Made by a program: the position numbers and the translations under genes | Shown here: positions 1 through 7,029 of the stretch, one piece after another | Numbering within the stretch: the first letter of the stretch is position 1 | How the letters are laid out: each line of letters begins with the position of its first letter | Notes under the pieces: model-generated | The model's input: the letters and a program-made list of their open reading frames with translations, nothing else | Database searches by the model: none | Told to the model about the DNA's origin: nothing | NCBI GenBank assembly: GCA_934149155.1 | Contig: CAKPDZ010000048.1 | Coordinates: 1 to 10,201 of the forward strand | Source of the DNA: an uncultured Clostridia bacterium | GTDB taxonomy: Bacteria; Bacillota; Clostridia; TANB77; CAG-508 | Reading direction: 5' to 3' | Length of the DNA: 10,201 nucleotides

Positions 1-2099
1 GGTGCAAATAATGTTGCTAGTAATAATACAATAACTTCTCCAACATTACAAGAAATTAAGAATTGTATTACTTTTAATATATTGTCATAAATACGTCTTC
101 CTTCTTCTACTGCTGATACTATTGTTGCAAAATTATCATCTGTTAATATAACATCTGCAGCTTCTTTAGCAACTTCTGTTCCAACTTTTCCCATAGCACA
201 TCCGATATCTGCTGTTTTTAATGCTGGACTATCATTTACACCATCACCTGTCATAGCAACTATTTCTCCATTAGCTTGCCATGCTTTTACTATACGAACT
301 TTATGTTCTGGTGATACTCTTGCATATACTGAATATTTTCTTATATCTTTAGTTAATTCTTCATCAGATATTTTGTCTAATTCTAAGCCAGTTAATGCTT
401 CATCTTCATTTTCTAATATTCCTAATTTTTTTGCAATTGCAACTGCTGTAATTTTATGGTCACCAGTAATCATTACAGTTTTTATTCCAGCATGTTTACA
501 TTTTTCAACTGCTTTTTTAGCTTCTTCTCTTGGTGGATCTATCATTCCTACCATTCCAATGAATGTTAATCCACTTTCAATTGTTTCCATTTCTTCTTTT
601 GATGGCATATGGTCAATATCTTTATATGCAAATGCTAATACTCTTAATGCATCTTTTGCCATATTTTCGTTATTTTCTCTTATCCATCTTGAATAATCTT
701 CTAAGTTAGTTCTTATTTCACCTTTAAATAGATATGAATTACATCTAGCTAAAAGTTCATCAACTCCACCTTTTGTATATACTCTATATTTTCCATTATT
801 TTCATTAACTGTTGTCATCAATTTTCTATTAGAATCAAATGGAACTTCTTCAACCCTTAGATTTTCTCTAACAATTGCCTCTTGATATTCTAAGTCAAAT
901 GCCATATCTATTAATGCTGTTTCTGTCGGATCTCCTGCAAGTTCTCCAGTTTCTAGCATTCTTGAATCATTACATAACATACAATTATATACTAATTTAT
1001 TAAAGTCTTCTGTTGTTTCTACTTTATTTACATCAACTGTTACATCATTGCAAAATACTTTTTCTACAGTCATTTTGTTTTGTGTTAATGTTCCTGTTTT
1101 GTCTGAACAAATTACTGTACTACTTCCTAGTGTCTCTACTGCTGGCAATTTTTTAACAATAGCATTTTTCTTTACCATTTTTTGAACGCCTATTGCTAAT
1201 ACAATTGTTGATACTGCAACTAATCCTTCTGGTATTACTGCTACAGCTAAAGAAACTGCTGTCATAAACATACTTATTACATCTTTTCCTTGTAATAATC
1301 CTAACACGAAAATAAATGCACATATTGCAAGTGCTGCAATTCCTAATGTTTTTCCTAAACTATTTAGTCTTCTTTGAAGTGGTGTTTCTTGTTTTTCCGT
1401 ATTATTTAACATTCCAGCAATTTTACCAACTTCTGTATTCATTCCTGTTTCTACTACAATTGCTTTTCCTCTACCATAAGTAATTAAGCTAGAAGAAAAT
1501 AGCATATTTACTCTATCTCCAATTCCTATCTCTTCTCCTTCTATAGCTTCTATTGACTTTTCAACTGGTACTGATTCTCCTGTTAATGAACTTTCTTGAG
1601 ATTTTAAATTTACTGCCTCTATTATTCTTAAATCTGCTGATACATAATCACCAGTTTCTATTATTACAAGATCTCCTGGCACTAGCTCTCTTGCAGGAAT
1701 AACCTGTTCTTTTCCATCTCTAACAACTTTTGCCGCATGTTCACTTAATTTTCTTAATGCTTCTAATGATTTTTCTGCTTTACTTTCTTGTGCAACTCCT
1801 ATAACTGCATTCAATAACACTACTATTAATATTATTATTGTATCTGTAAATCCTTCTCCTTGTGCAACTCCTACTACTCCAGATACAATGGCAGCTATTA
1901 TTAATACTATTATTGAAAAGTCCTTAAATTGAGCTATAAACTTTTTAATTAATGGTTCTTTTTTCTTTTCTTGCAATTCATTTTCACCATATTTTGCTTT
2001 GTTTTCTTCTACTTGTTTACTACTCAAACCATTTTCTAAGTCTGTTTTTAATTCTGCTTCAACATCTTTTACTTCTTTGTTAAACCAATTTTTTTCCAT
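1..2099 (-). CDS. P2-type cation-transporting ATPase (probable Mn2+/Ca2+ exporter), C-terminus cut by window edge
   Basis: Membrane pump that hydrolyses ATP to move a divalent cation out of the cytoplasm. About 699 residues are visible; the family is usually near 880-900, so helices M6-M10 and part of M5 lie beyond the edge. Seen in order: M1 (about 61-79) and M2 (85-105), actuator motif TGES (173-176), M3 (about 253-269), M4 with the ion-site motif PEGL (290-293), phosphorylated Asp333 in DKTGTLT, the nucleotide-binding Lys443 of the KGG motif, TGDH (545-548) and the hinge GDGVND (618-623). All catalytic motifs are intact. The PEGL type belongs to the SERCA/PMR1/LMCA1 group. The manganese riboswitch just upstream favours Mn2+ export, as in Lactococcus YoaB, but Ca2+ cannot be excluded because the M6 site is not visible. 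The ATG at 2099 follows an AAAGGA ribosome binding site. Function class is sure; the ion is inference. Confidence 0.95.
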   Translation of the reverse strand, partial: MEKNWFNKEVKDVEAELKTDLENGLSSKQVEENKAKYGENELQEKKKEPLIKKFIAQFKDFSIIVLIIAAIVSGVVGVAQGEGFTDTIIILIVVLLNAVIGVAQESKAEKSLEALRKLSEHAAKVVRDGKEQVIPARELVPGDLVIIETGDYVSADLRIIEAVNLKSQESSLTGESVPVEKSIEAIEGEEIGIGDRVNMLFSSSLITYGRGKAIVVETGMNTEVGKIAGMLNNTEKQETPLQRRLNSLGKTLGIAALAICAFIFVLGLLQGKDVISMFMTAVSLAVAVIPEGLVAVSTIVLAIGVQKMVKKNAIVKKLPAVETLGSSTVICSDKTGTLTQNKMTVEKVFCNDVTVDVNKVETTEDFNKLVYNCMLCNDSRMLETGELAGDPTETALIDMAFDLEYQEAIVRENLRVEEVPFDSNRKLMTTVNENNGKYRVYTKGGVDELLARCNSYLFKGEIRTNLEDYSRWIRENNENMAKDALRVLAFAYKDIDHMPSKEEMETIESGLTFIGMVGMIDPPREEAKKAVEKCKHAGIKTVMITGDHKITAVAIAKKLGILENEDEALTGLELDKISDEELTKDIRKYSVYARVSPEHKVRIVKAWQANGEIVAMTGDGVNDSPALKTADIGCAMGKVGTEVAKEAADVILTDDNFATIVSAVEEGRRIYDNILKVIQFLISCNVGEVIVLLLATLFA

Positions 2100-2131
2100 T
2101 AATATCTTTCCTTTCTTTAGCTATTTTATAT

Positions 2132-2159
2132 ATTATAACCATTTTATAGAAATTGTATA
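2132..2159 (-). promoter_or_regulatory. Candidate secondary promoter of the ATPase, downstream of the terminator
   Basis: On the minus strand TATACA (2159-2154) and a perfect TATAAT (2137-2132) are 16 nt apart, about 33 nt before the ATPase start and beyond the riboswitch terminator. If used, it would give riboswitch-independent basal expression. The region is very AT-rich, so a chance match is quite possible. Confidence 0.3.
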
Positions 2160-2214
2160 AAAAAACAAGACTCCTAAAGAAAAAACTTTACATCTTTTCT
2201 TTAAAAGTCTCGTT
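2159..2214 (-). terminator. Riboswitch-controlled intrinsic terminator
   Basis: On the minus strand a long hairpin is followed by seven T. Outer stem AGACT (2210-2206) pairs with AGTCT (2172-2168), extended by AAC/GTT across one mismatch. Inner stem TTTTCTTT (+ strand 2195-2202) pairs with AAAGAAAA (2176-2183). A three-base internal loop separates the two. The 5' arm contains the 3' strand of the aptamer's closing helix (2207-2201), so terminator and ligand-bound aptamer exclude each other. It would stop transcripts coming from tRNA-Glu before they reach the ATPase. Confidence 0.85.
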
Positions 2215-2312
2215 TACTTTTATTTAAAGCTTGTTAACCAGATTTTTTACCCCTAATTTATTAGGAAAATCGCGACTGTTGATTAACAATTTAAAACTAC
2301 TCCCTTTTAAGG
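2201..2312 (-). promoter_or_regulatory. yybP-ykoY family (manganese) riboswitch aptamer
   Basis: The RNA read on the minus strand carries the family's two joined signatures. GGGAGTAG (2304-2297) stands right after the 5' strand of closing helix P1, and ACGAGAC (2213-2207) runs into its 3' strand. P1 is TTAAAAG (2310-2304) with CTTTTAA (2207-2201). Between them are stem TTGTTAA/TTAACAA (2289-2283 with 2237-2231), an AGTCGCGA segment opposite TCTGG that resembles the second metal-site loop of the Lactococcus lactis yoaB aptamer, a top hairpin CCTAA/TTAGG (2265-2252), and a short CTTT/AAAG hairpin (2229-2217). Family knowledge: this class senses Mn2+ and controls Mn exporters, including P-type ATPases. 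Position before such an ATPase and overlap with a terminator fit an ON switch. I aligned it from memory, so helix details are provisional. Confidence 0.8.
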
Positions 2313-2325
2313 TTATATAATATAT

Positions 2326-2400
2326 TGGTGACCCCTACGGGAATCGAACCCATGATTCCACCTTGAGAGGGTGGCGTCTTAACCGCTTGACCAAGGGGCC
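2326..2400 (-). tRNA. tRNA-Glu (anticodon CTC), CCA encoded
   Basis: Folds as a complete cloverleaf of 75 nt including CCA. Acceptor stem GGCCCCT pairs with AGGGGTC (one G-U). The D arm has GTC/GAC. The anticodon stem is CCACC/GGTGG with loop CTCTCAA, giving anticodon CTC (reads GAG). The variable region is four bases, AATC. The T arm is ATGGG/CCCGT with loop TTCGATT. Discriminator A is followed by CCA (2328-2326). It supplies Glu-tRNA for translation, and in many bacteria for tetrapyrrole synthesis. A sigma-A promoter lies just upstream and the riboswitch about 15 nt downstream, with no terminator between. Confidence 0.96.
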
Positions 2401-2417
2401 AATAAAATTACTCTATA

Positions 2418-2446
2418 TTTATATCATAATTTCCCATATTGGTCAA
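2418..2446 (-). promoter_or_regulatory. Sigma-A promoter of tRNA-Glu (and probably of the riboswitch-ATPase unit)
   Basis: TTGACC (2446-2441) and TATAAA (2423-2418) are separated by exactly 17 nt on the minus strand, 17 nt before the first tRNA base. The -35 box lies about ten bases past the stop codon of the coupling-protein gene, so tRNA expression does not depend on readthrough. Confidence 0.75.
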
Positions 2447-2456
2447 GTGATTTTCT

Positions 2457-4778
2457 CTATTTTTTCTTTTTCTTAAAATTAACTACAATTGCATCTTCGT
2501 TGTCAAATTCAAAATCAGCATCTGTATTATTAATTTGAACTGGATTAAATTCATCTCTCTCATCTGTAAAATCTATATGCTTAGGATCAAATTTTGTTTT
2601 TGTTTCTTCATCAGTATCTACTTCATTTGCTACTCCTGGAGTAAACTTTGCAAAGTTATATTTCTTTATTGGTTGTTCTTCTTTATACTTAGATGCTATA
2701 AAGTTAAATTTACCTTCTCCTACTTGGAATTTTCCATTATCTTGTCTTAATTTGACTGCTGCATTTTTAAATGGTAATGTTGCTAATTTATTAGGTGTAA
2801 AGTAAACTTTCCATTCAAATTTAACTCCTCCATATTTTGAATCATATTCTAATTTATTCATATCCATATTATTTGAATATGACCATTCTCTTCTCTTAAT
2901 AAATTCTTTTGACCACCATTCTGATTCTTCTGGTGTAACACCACTTAAGAATATTTTACTAGCACAATTTGCAAGAATTGTTTCTTTGTACTTCATGTCT
3001 GGTGCATTTCCTTCTAATTGCGAAAGATTTTGTGTTGTTATTGTAGTTGCAACTTTATATTTACGATATAATGTAAACATAGCTTCAGTATCTTTACATA
3101 TGAAATCTGGAAATTCATCAATATATAAGAAATGTGGAATCCTACTATTTTCGTTTCCAGCTCTTCTTAGTACTGCATTTTGCATTGATAATATAAAGAA
3201 TAATCCAAATGCTTTATGTGTAGATCTTCCTAAATCTCCTCTACGTGTACATACCAATGTAACCTCACCATTTTTCAATGCTTTGTCAAAATCAATGTTA
3301 TTATGTCTATTACATAATATTGATTTTACTCCTGGTAGTCTTAATAAATTATCTAATTGTGCAACTGCTATGTAAATATCTTTTTCTGTATCTGTTCTTG
3401 CAGAACTATTAGAATAGAAATTCTTTTTAAAATACCTAATTTGTGCACTATACTTTTCAGCAAGTATTTCATCTGTTTTCATTATTTCGCACATTTTTTC
3501 TACCAAATCAAAATTAGTTAACATTTTTAATAAGTCTTCTAAGTTTGGTATTTTTCCATCATTCATTTTTGGATACATTTCTTTTAGCATAATTGCTATA
3601 TTTTCAATTGCCTGTATTATGAATTCTTCTCTATACATTTCTTCTTTTTCTAAATGGGTACTTGTATACATTCCCTTTAATACAGATGATATAGTTATAG
3701 CAATTTTTGCTGGGTCATCATATACAAATGGATTTAACCCAATTGAATCTGAACTTGATGGATCAATTATATTACATTTTATATGATAATTTTTACAAAC
3801 ATTTTTTATCCTTGTTACTGATTCAATATCTGGTGCCACTAATGTTAATCCAAGATTTTTATATACTATCTCATCATCAAATGATGATAATATCATTTTT
3901 TTCATATATGCTTTATATATGGATTCTTTTCCAACAGTTGGAGTTATCATATTTAAATTAAAATTTTCATTTAAATATTCATTATCATATGGTTTATTTA
4001 ATACCGCTATCCCTGTTTTTAATGCTGTATATCCCATTTCTTTTGCATTAGCTATATAAAAAGCTTTTTTCTCTATATCTTTAGCCATCATTGGTTCTAA
4101 TACTAATGATGTTTTTCCTGTTCCTGATCCTCCACAAGTTAATAATGATTGATATCTGCTTTTCTCCATGAATATCATCTTTTTACCTGTCTCGTAATCA
4201 TTGCATAAATGCATATCACAAGTAAATGGACCATGTCCAGATTTTGTATCAGCTAGACTTATTCCTCCATAATCCCAAATAGATCTAGATTGGTCTTTAC
4301 TATCTAATATACTTAATCTTACCCATTTATAAACTCCATAAAAAGTTGTTAGAGGTAAATATAAGGCTAATGCTGTTAAAGCAGGTCTTATTAATTCTGA
4401 ATAATTGGTTACTAAATCAGTATATCCTGGTAATGATATTAAAAATAACCAAATTCCTCTATTTGTCCATTGCACAAACATTGATAATGCTACAATATAT
4501 AGTGCTACTACATATGTAAGAAACAATGTGATTTTCATGTTTTTGCTGGAAGCAAATTCTGATGAAGGTGAAAATAAGTATGCAAATATTGGACATGCTA
4601 ATGCTAATGTATATTTAAATGGTCCCCAATATGATACTGCAACACCTGTAAATATCATAAATAACATTTCTACTAATCTGTCTACTATTATATATAATGA
4701 TACAAGTGTTAGTATATATGTTACAAATGTATTTCTACTTGCATTAATTTTTTTCAAAAATTTATCTATTATTTTCAT
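2457..4778 (-). CDS. VirD4/TraG-type coupling ATPase (T4CP), orphan
   Basis: An inner-membrane ATPase of the family that delivers DNA or protein substrates to type IV secretion channels. The N-terminal 155 residues hold several hydrophobic segments (roughly 18-46, 54-70, 82-102, 108-118, 132-152). A cytosolic ATPase domain follows: Walker A GGSGTGKTS (216-224), the LNPF motif near 348-351, Walker B FLYIDEF with Asp554-Glu555, the TTQN motif (581-584), and the LANCASKIFLSG segment typical of the family. The tail after about 700 is acidic and ends in a lysine run. Length (773) is within or slightly above the usual range and nothing is broken. No relaxase, VirB4, VirB6 or integrase gene lies nearby, so its partner apparatus must be elsewhere or it has another job. 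ATG at 4778 follows AGAAAGGA; the stop is TAG. Family assignment is firm; cellular role is not. Confidence 0.9.
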   Translation of the reverse strand: MKIIDKFLKKINASRNTFVTYILTLVSLYIIVDRLVEMLFMIFTGVAVSYWGPFKYTLALACPIFAYLFSPSSEFASSKNMKITLFLTYVVALYIVALSMFVQWTNRGIWLFLISLPGYTDLVTNYSELIRPALTALALYLPLTTFYGVYKWVRLSILDSKDQSRSIWDYGGISLADTKSGHGPFTCDMHLCNDYETGKKMIFMEKSRYQSLLTCGGSGTGKTSLVLEPMMAKDIEKKAFYIANAKEMGYTALKTGIAVLNKPYDNEYLNENFNLNMITPTVGKESIYKAYMKKMILSSFDDEIVYKNLGLTLVAPDIESVTRIKNVCKNYHIKCNIIDPSSSDSIGLNPFVYDDPAKIAITISSVLKGMYTSTHLEKEEMYREEFIIQAIENIAIMLKEMYPKMNDGKIPNLEDLLKMLTNFDLVEKMCEIMKTDEILAEKYSAQIRYFKKNFYSNSSARTDTEKDIYIAVAQLDNLLRLPGVKSILCNRHNNIDFDKALKNGEVTLVCTRRGDLGRSTHKAFGLFFILSMQNAVLRRAGNENSRIPHFLYIDEFPDFICKDTEAMFTLYRKYKVATTITTQNLSQLEGNAPDMKYKETILANCASKIFLSGVTPEESEWWSKEFIKRREWSYSNNMDMNKLEYDSKYGGVKFEWKVYFTPNKLATLPFKNAAVKLRQDNGKFQVGEGKFNFIASKYKEEQPIKKYNFAKFTPGVANEVDTDEETKTKFDPKHIDFTDERDEFNPVQINNTDADFEFDNEDAIVVNFKKKKK

Positions 4779-4825
4779 TATTTTTGTTCCTTTCTAGGCA
4801 CAATCCTTTTTTTATTTACATATAT

Positions 4826-4854
4826 ATTATCTTATAAATTCACCAAAATTACAA
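4826..4854 (-). promoter_or_regulatory. Sigma-A-like promoter of the coupling-protein gene
   Basis: TTGTAA (4854-4849) and GATAAT (4831-4826) are 17 nt apart on the minus strand, about 48 nt before the ATG at 4778. No terminator is visible after the permease stop at 4870, so readthrough from the trpS operon is also possible. Confidence 0.6.
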
Positions 4855-4869
4855 GGCTTTTCGGCAAAT

Positions 4870-5721
4870 TTATATGAATAGTTCTAAAACAATCCCTGAC
4901 ATTACACCGATTGCATATAATATTCCTATTATACTTACATTTTCTTTAATGTTTTTATTAGTTTTAAAAAGTACTAATAAGCCAACACCAGCATTTACTG
5001 CTACTCCCGAAATTAACACTGGCATTGAAATTACATTTGAAATAAATAATTCTGTTAAAATTACTGATGATGCACAATTAGGTACCAATCCAATTAAACC
5101 TGATATAATAGGTCCTAATATTATATTTTTACTTATAAAATGTGCTATCGTATCTTCTCCAATATATGTAATTATTCCATTTAGAATAAGTGTTATTACA
5201 AATATGAATATAGTTATATTTAATGTATGTTTCGTTGCAGAAGGAACAATTCCCTCTTCGCAATGACAATGTTCATGTTCACACAGTTCTTCAATATCTT
5301 GTTCTTGTTGTTCTTTTTTCACAAAATTAAATATAAAATCAATTATAAATCCCGCAATTATTCCTAAAACTAATTTTATTCCTAAAATTGTTAATATTGT
5401 AGTTATTGGTACAGATTCTGTTAGTAAAATCGGTAACATTTCATCAGATGTTGTTATATATACAGCAATCAATGTTCCTATCGTTATTACTCTTCCTGCA
5501 TATAAATTTGTTGCTGATACAGAAAAACCACATTGTGGAAAAATCCCAACCACTGCTCCTAACAGTGGTCCAAACTTTCCTGACTTTTTTATAGTATCTC
5601 GTAACTTATTACTTGTTTTATGTTCTATATATTCCATTATTAAATATGTGATAAATAAAAATGGTATTAATTTTATAGTATCTATTGCTGTATCTTGCAA
5701 TATTTCTAATATATTTTGCAT
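4870..5721 (-). CDS. ArsP_2/DUF2899-type permease, putative manganese or heavy-metal exporter
   Basis: A polytopic membrane protein of 283 residues with two related halves. The first half carries GPLLGAVVGIFPQCGFS (51-67) then TSDEMLP (91-97); the second carries GPIISGLIGLVPNCASS (203-219) then a conserved Asn243. This inverted-repeat look (FPQCG against VPNCA) and the length fit the family annotated as ArsP_2 or 'putative manganese transporter'. The halves are joined by a hydrophilic loop with a metal-binding-looking Cys/His cluster, C147-x-H149-x-H151-C152-H153-C154, flanked by Glu. It starts 15 nt after the obg stop, behind a strong AGGAGG site, so it is the third gene of the trpS-obg operon. 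Substrate is inferred from family naming and the metal-type loop. An organoarsenical or other cation exporter remains possible. Confidence 0.75.
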   Translation of the reverse strand: MQNILEILQDTAIDTIKLIPFLFITYLIMEYIEHKTSNKLRDTIKKSGKFGPLLGAVVGIFPQCGFSVSATNLYAGRVITIGTLIAVYITTSDEMLPILLTESVPITTILTILGIKLVLGIIAGFIIDFIFNFVKKEQQEQDIEELCEHEHCHCEEGIVPSATKHTLNITIFIFVITLILNGIITYIGEDTIAHFISKNIILGPIISGLIGLVPNCASSVILTELFISNVISMPVLISGVAVNAGVGLLVLFKTNKNIKENVSIIGILYAIGVMSGIVLELFI

Positions 5722-5736
5722 TTTTTCCTCCTAAAT

Positions 5737-7011
5737 TTATGCATACCACTCAAAAGTCCAGTTAAGAATTTTTACATAGTCTCCTTCTTTTATTCCTTGA
5801 CGTTTTAATTCCTCTTCAATTCCAAGATTTTTTAAACTCTTTTGGAAATAATACATTGATTCATTATCATCAATATTAATTCTTCCCATAAGTCTATTTA
5901 TTGCTTTTCCTTCTATAACAAAAGTATTTCCTTCTTTTCTTACAGTAAATTGGTCTTTATCTTCTTCTAATGTATATACAACTCTTTCTTCAACTTCTTC
6001 GATGTCTTCTTTTGGTAATGTTTTTAATACTTCTGCTACATGACTTAATAATTGTTCTACACCTTCTCCTGTTACTCCTGAGATTTTATATATTTCTAAT
6101 CCTTCTTCTTTTGCTAATTTTTCTAATTCTTTATATCCTGTATCATCTTGCATTACATCTATTTTGCTTGCAACTATTATTTGCTTTCTTGTACTTAATT
6201 TTTCACTATATTTTTTTAATTCTTCATTTATTGTATAAAAATCTTGTACAGGATTTCTACCTTCTATTCCTGATACATCTATTACATGTAATAATAAACG
6301 TGTTCTTTCAACATGTCTTAAAAATTGAATTCCTAGTCCAATTCCTTCACTTGCTCCTTCTATTATTCCTGGAATATCAGCAATTACAAAACTTTCACCA
6401 TTTTTTGTTTTTACAACTCCTAAATTAGGTTCAATTGTTGTAAAATGATAGTTTGCAATTTTAGGTTTTGCATCTGTGACAACTGATAAAAATGTTGATT
6501 TTCCAACATTCGGAAATCCTAGTAATCCCACATCTGCTAATAGTTTTAATTCTAAGATTACTTCTTTTTCTTCTCCTTCTTCTCCAGCTTGTGCAAATCT
6601 TGGAACTTGTCTTGTCGCTGTTGCAAAATGAGAATTTCCTTTTCCTCCTCTTCCGCCTTTTAAGACAAGTTCTTTTTGTCCCTCTTTAGATAAGTCTGCT
6701 ACAACTTTTCCAGTTTCTGCATCTTTTATTACAGTTCCTATTGGAACATTTATATATAAATCTTCTCCAGATTTTCCATATTTATTATTTCCACTACCAT
6801 TTTCTCCGCTTTGTGCTTTGAATTTTTTTGTATATCTAAAATCAATTAATGTATTAGCATTAGGGTCGACTTGAAAGTATATACTTCCTCCTCTTCCACC
6901 GTCTCCACCATCTGGACCTCCTGCTGCTACATATTTTTCTCTTCTGAATGTTATTGCACCATCTCCACCATTACCTGATTTTATGGTTATTTTTGCATAG
7001 TCTGTAAACAT
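5737..7011 (-). CDS. obg: GTPase Obg (CgtA), ribosome assembly factor
   Basis: Essential GTPase that acts in late 50S subunit maturation and is linked to stringent and stress responses. The protein is 424 residues and complete. The glycine-rich Obg fold spans 1-158, with the NGGDG and GGPDGGDGG segments (14-18 and 31-39). The G domain follows: P-loop GFPNVGKST (165-173), switch region TTIEPN (191-196), DIPG (212-215), G4 as SKID (282-285) and G5 near SGVTGEG (311-317). The C-terminal OCT domain covers about 345-424, as in Bacillus-type Obg and unlike E. coli. The G4 motif has Ser where the usual NKxD has Asn. ATG at 7011 follows AAGGAGG with four bases between, 18 nt after the trpS stop. It ends 15 nt before the permease. 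Confidence 0.97.
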   Translation of the reverse strand: MFTDYAKITIKSGNGGDGAITFRREKYVAAGGPDGGDGGRGGSIYFQVDPNANTLIDFRYTKKFKAQSGENGSGNNKYGKSGEDLYINVPIGTVIKDAETGKVVADLSKEGQKELVLKGGRGGKGNSHFATATRQVPRFAQAGEEGEEKEVILELKLLADVGLLGFPNVGKSTFLSVVTDAKPKIANYHFTTIEPNLGVVKTKNGESFVIADIPGIIEGASEGIGLGIQFLRHVERTRLLLHVIDVSGIEGRNPVQDFYTINEELKKYSEKLSTRKQIIVASKIDVMQDDTGYKELEKLAKEEGLEIYKISGVTGEGVEQLLSHVAEVLKTLPKEDIEEVEERVVYTLEEDKDQFTVRKEGNTFVIEGKAINRLMGRINIDDNESMYYFQKSLKNLGIEEELKRQGIKEGDYVKILNWTFEWYA

Positions 7012-7029
7012 ATTTCCTCCTTTTATTTA

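Noticed and set aside
373..696. Plus-strand ORF opposite the ATPase gene
   Set aside because: It is antisense to an ATPase reading frame with intact catalytic motifs and has no ribosome binding site or family features. The other plus-strand ORFs across the window fail the same way.
2159..2214. Plain tRNA terminator unrelated to regulation
   Set aside because: Its 5' arm shares seven bases with the aptamer P1 helix and an exporter gene follows. Controlled termination explains more than a simple stop, although it would stop tRNA transcripts too.
2326..4778. Integrated conjugative element using tRNA-Glu as attachment site
   Set aside because: The coupling protein lies on the 5' side of the tRNA, not the 3' side that integrases use. 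I found no integrase and no direct repeat of the tRNA 3' end.
5970..6428. Plus-strand Leu/Ile/Phe-rich ORF that looks like a membrane protein
   Set aside because: It is the complement of Glu/Lys-rich obg sequence. Antisense of charged AT-rich genes gives Leu/Phe strings that mimic membrane segments.
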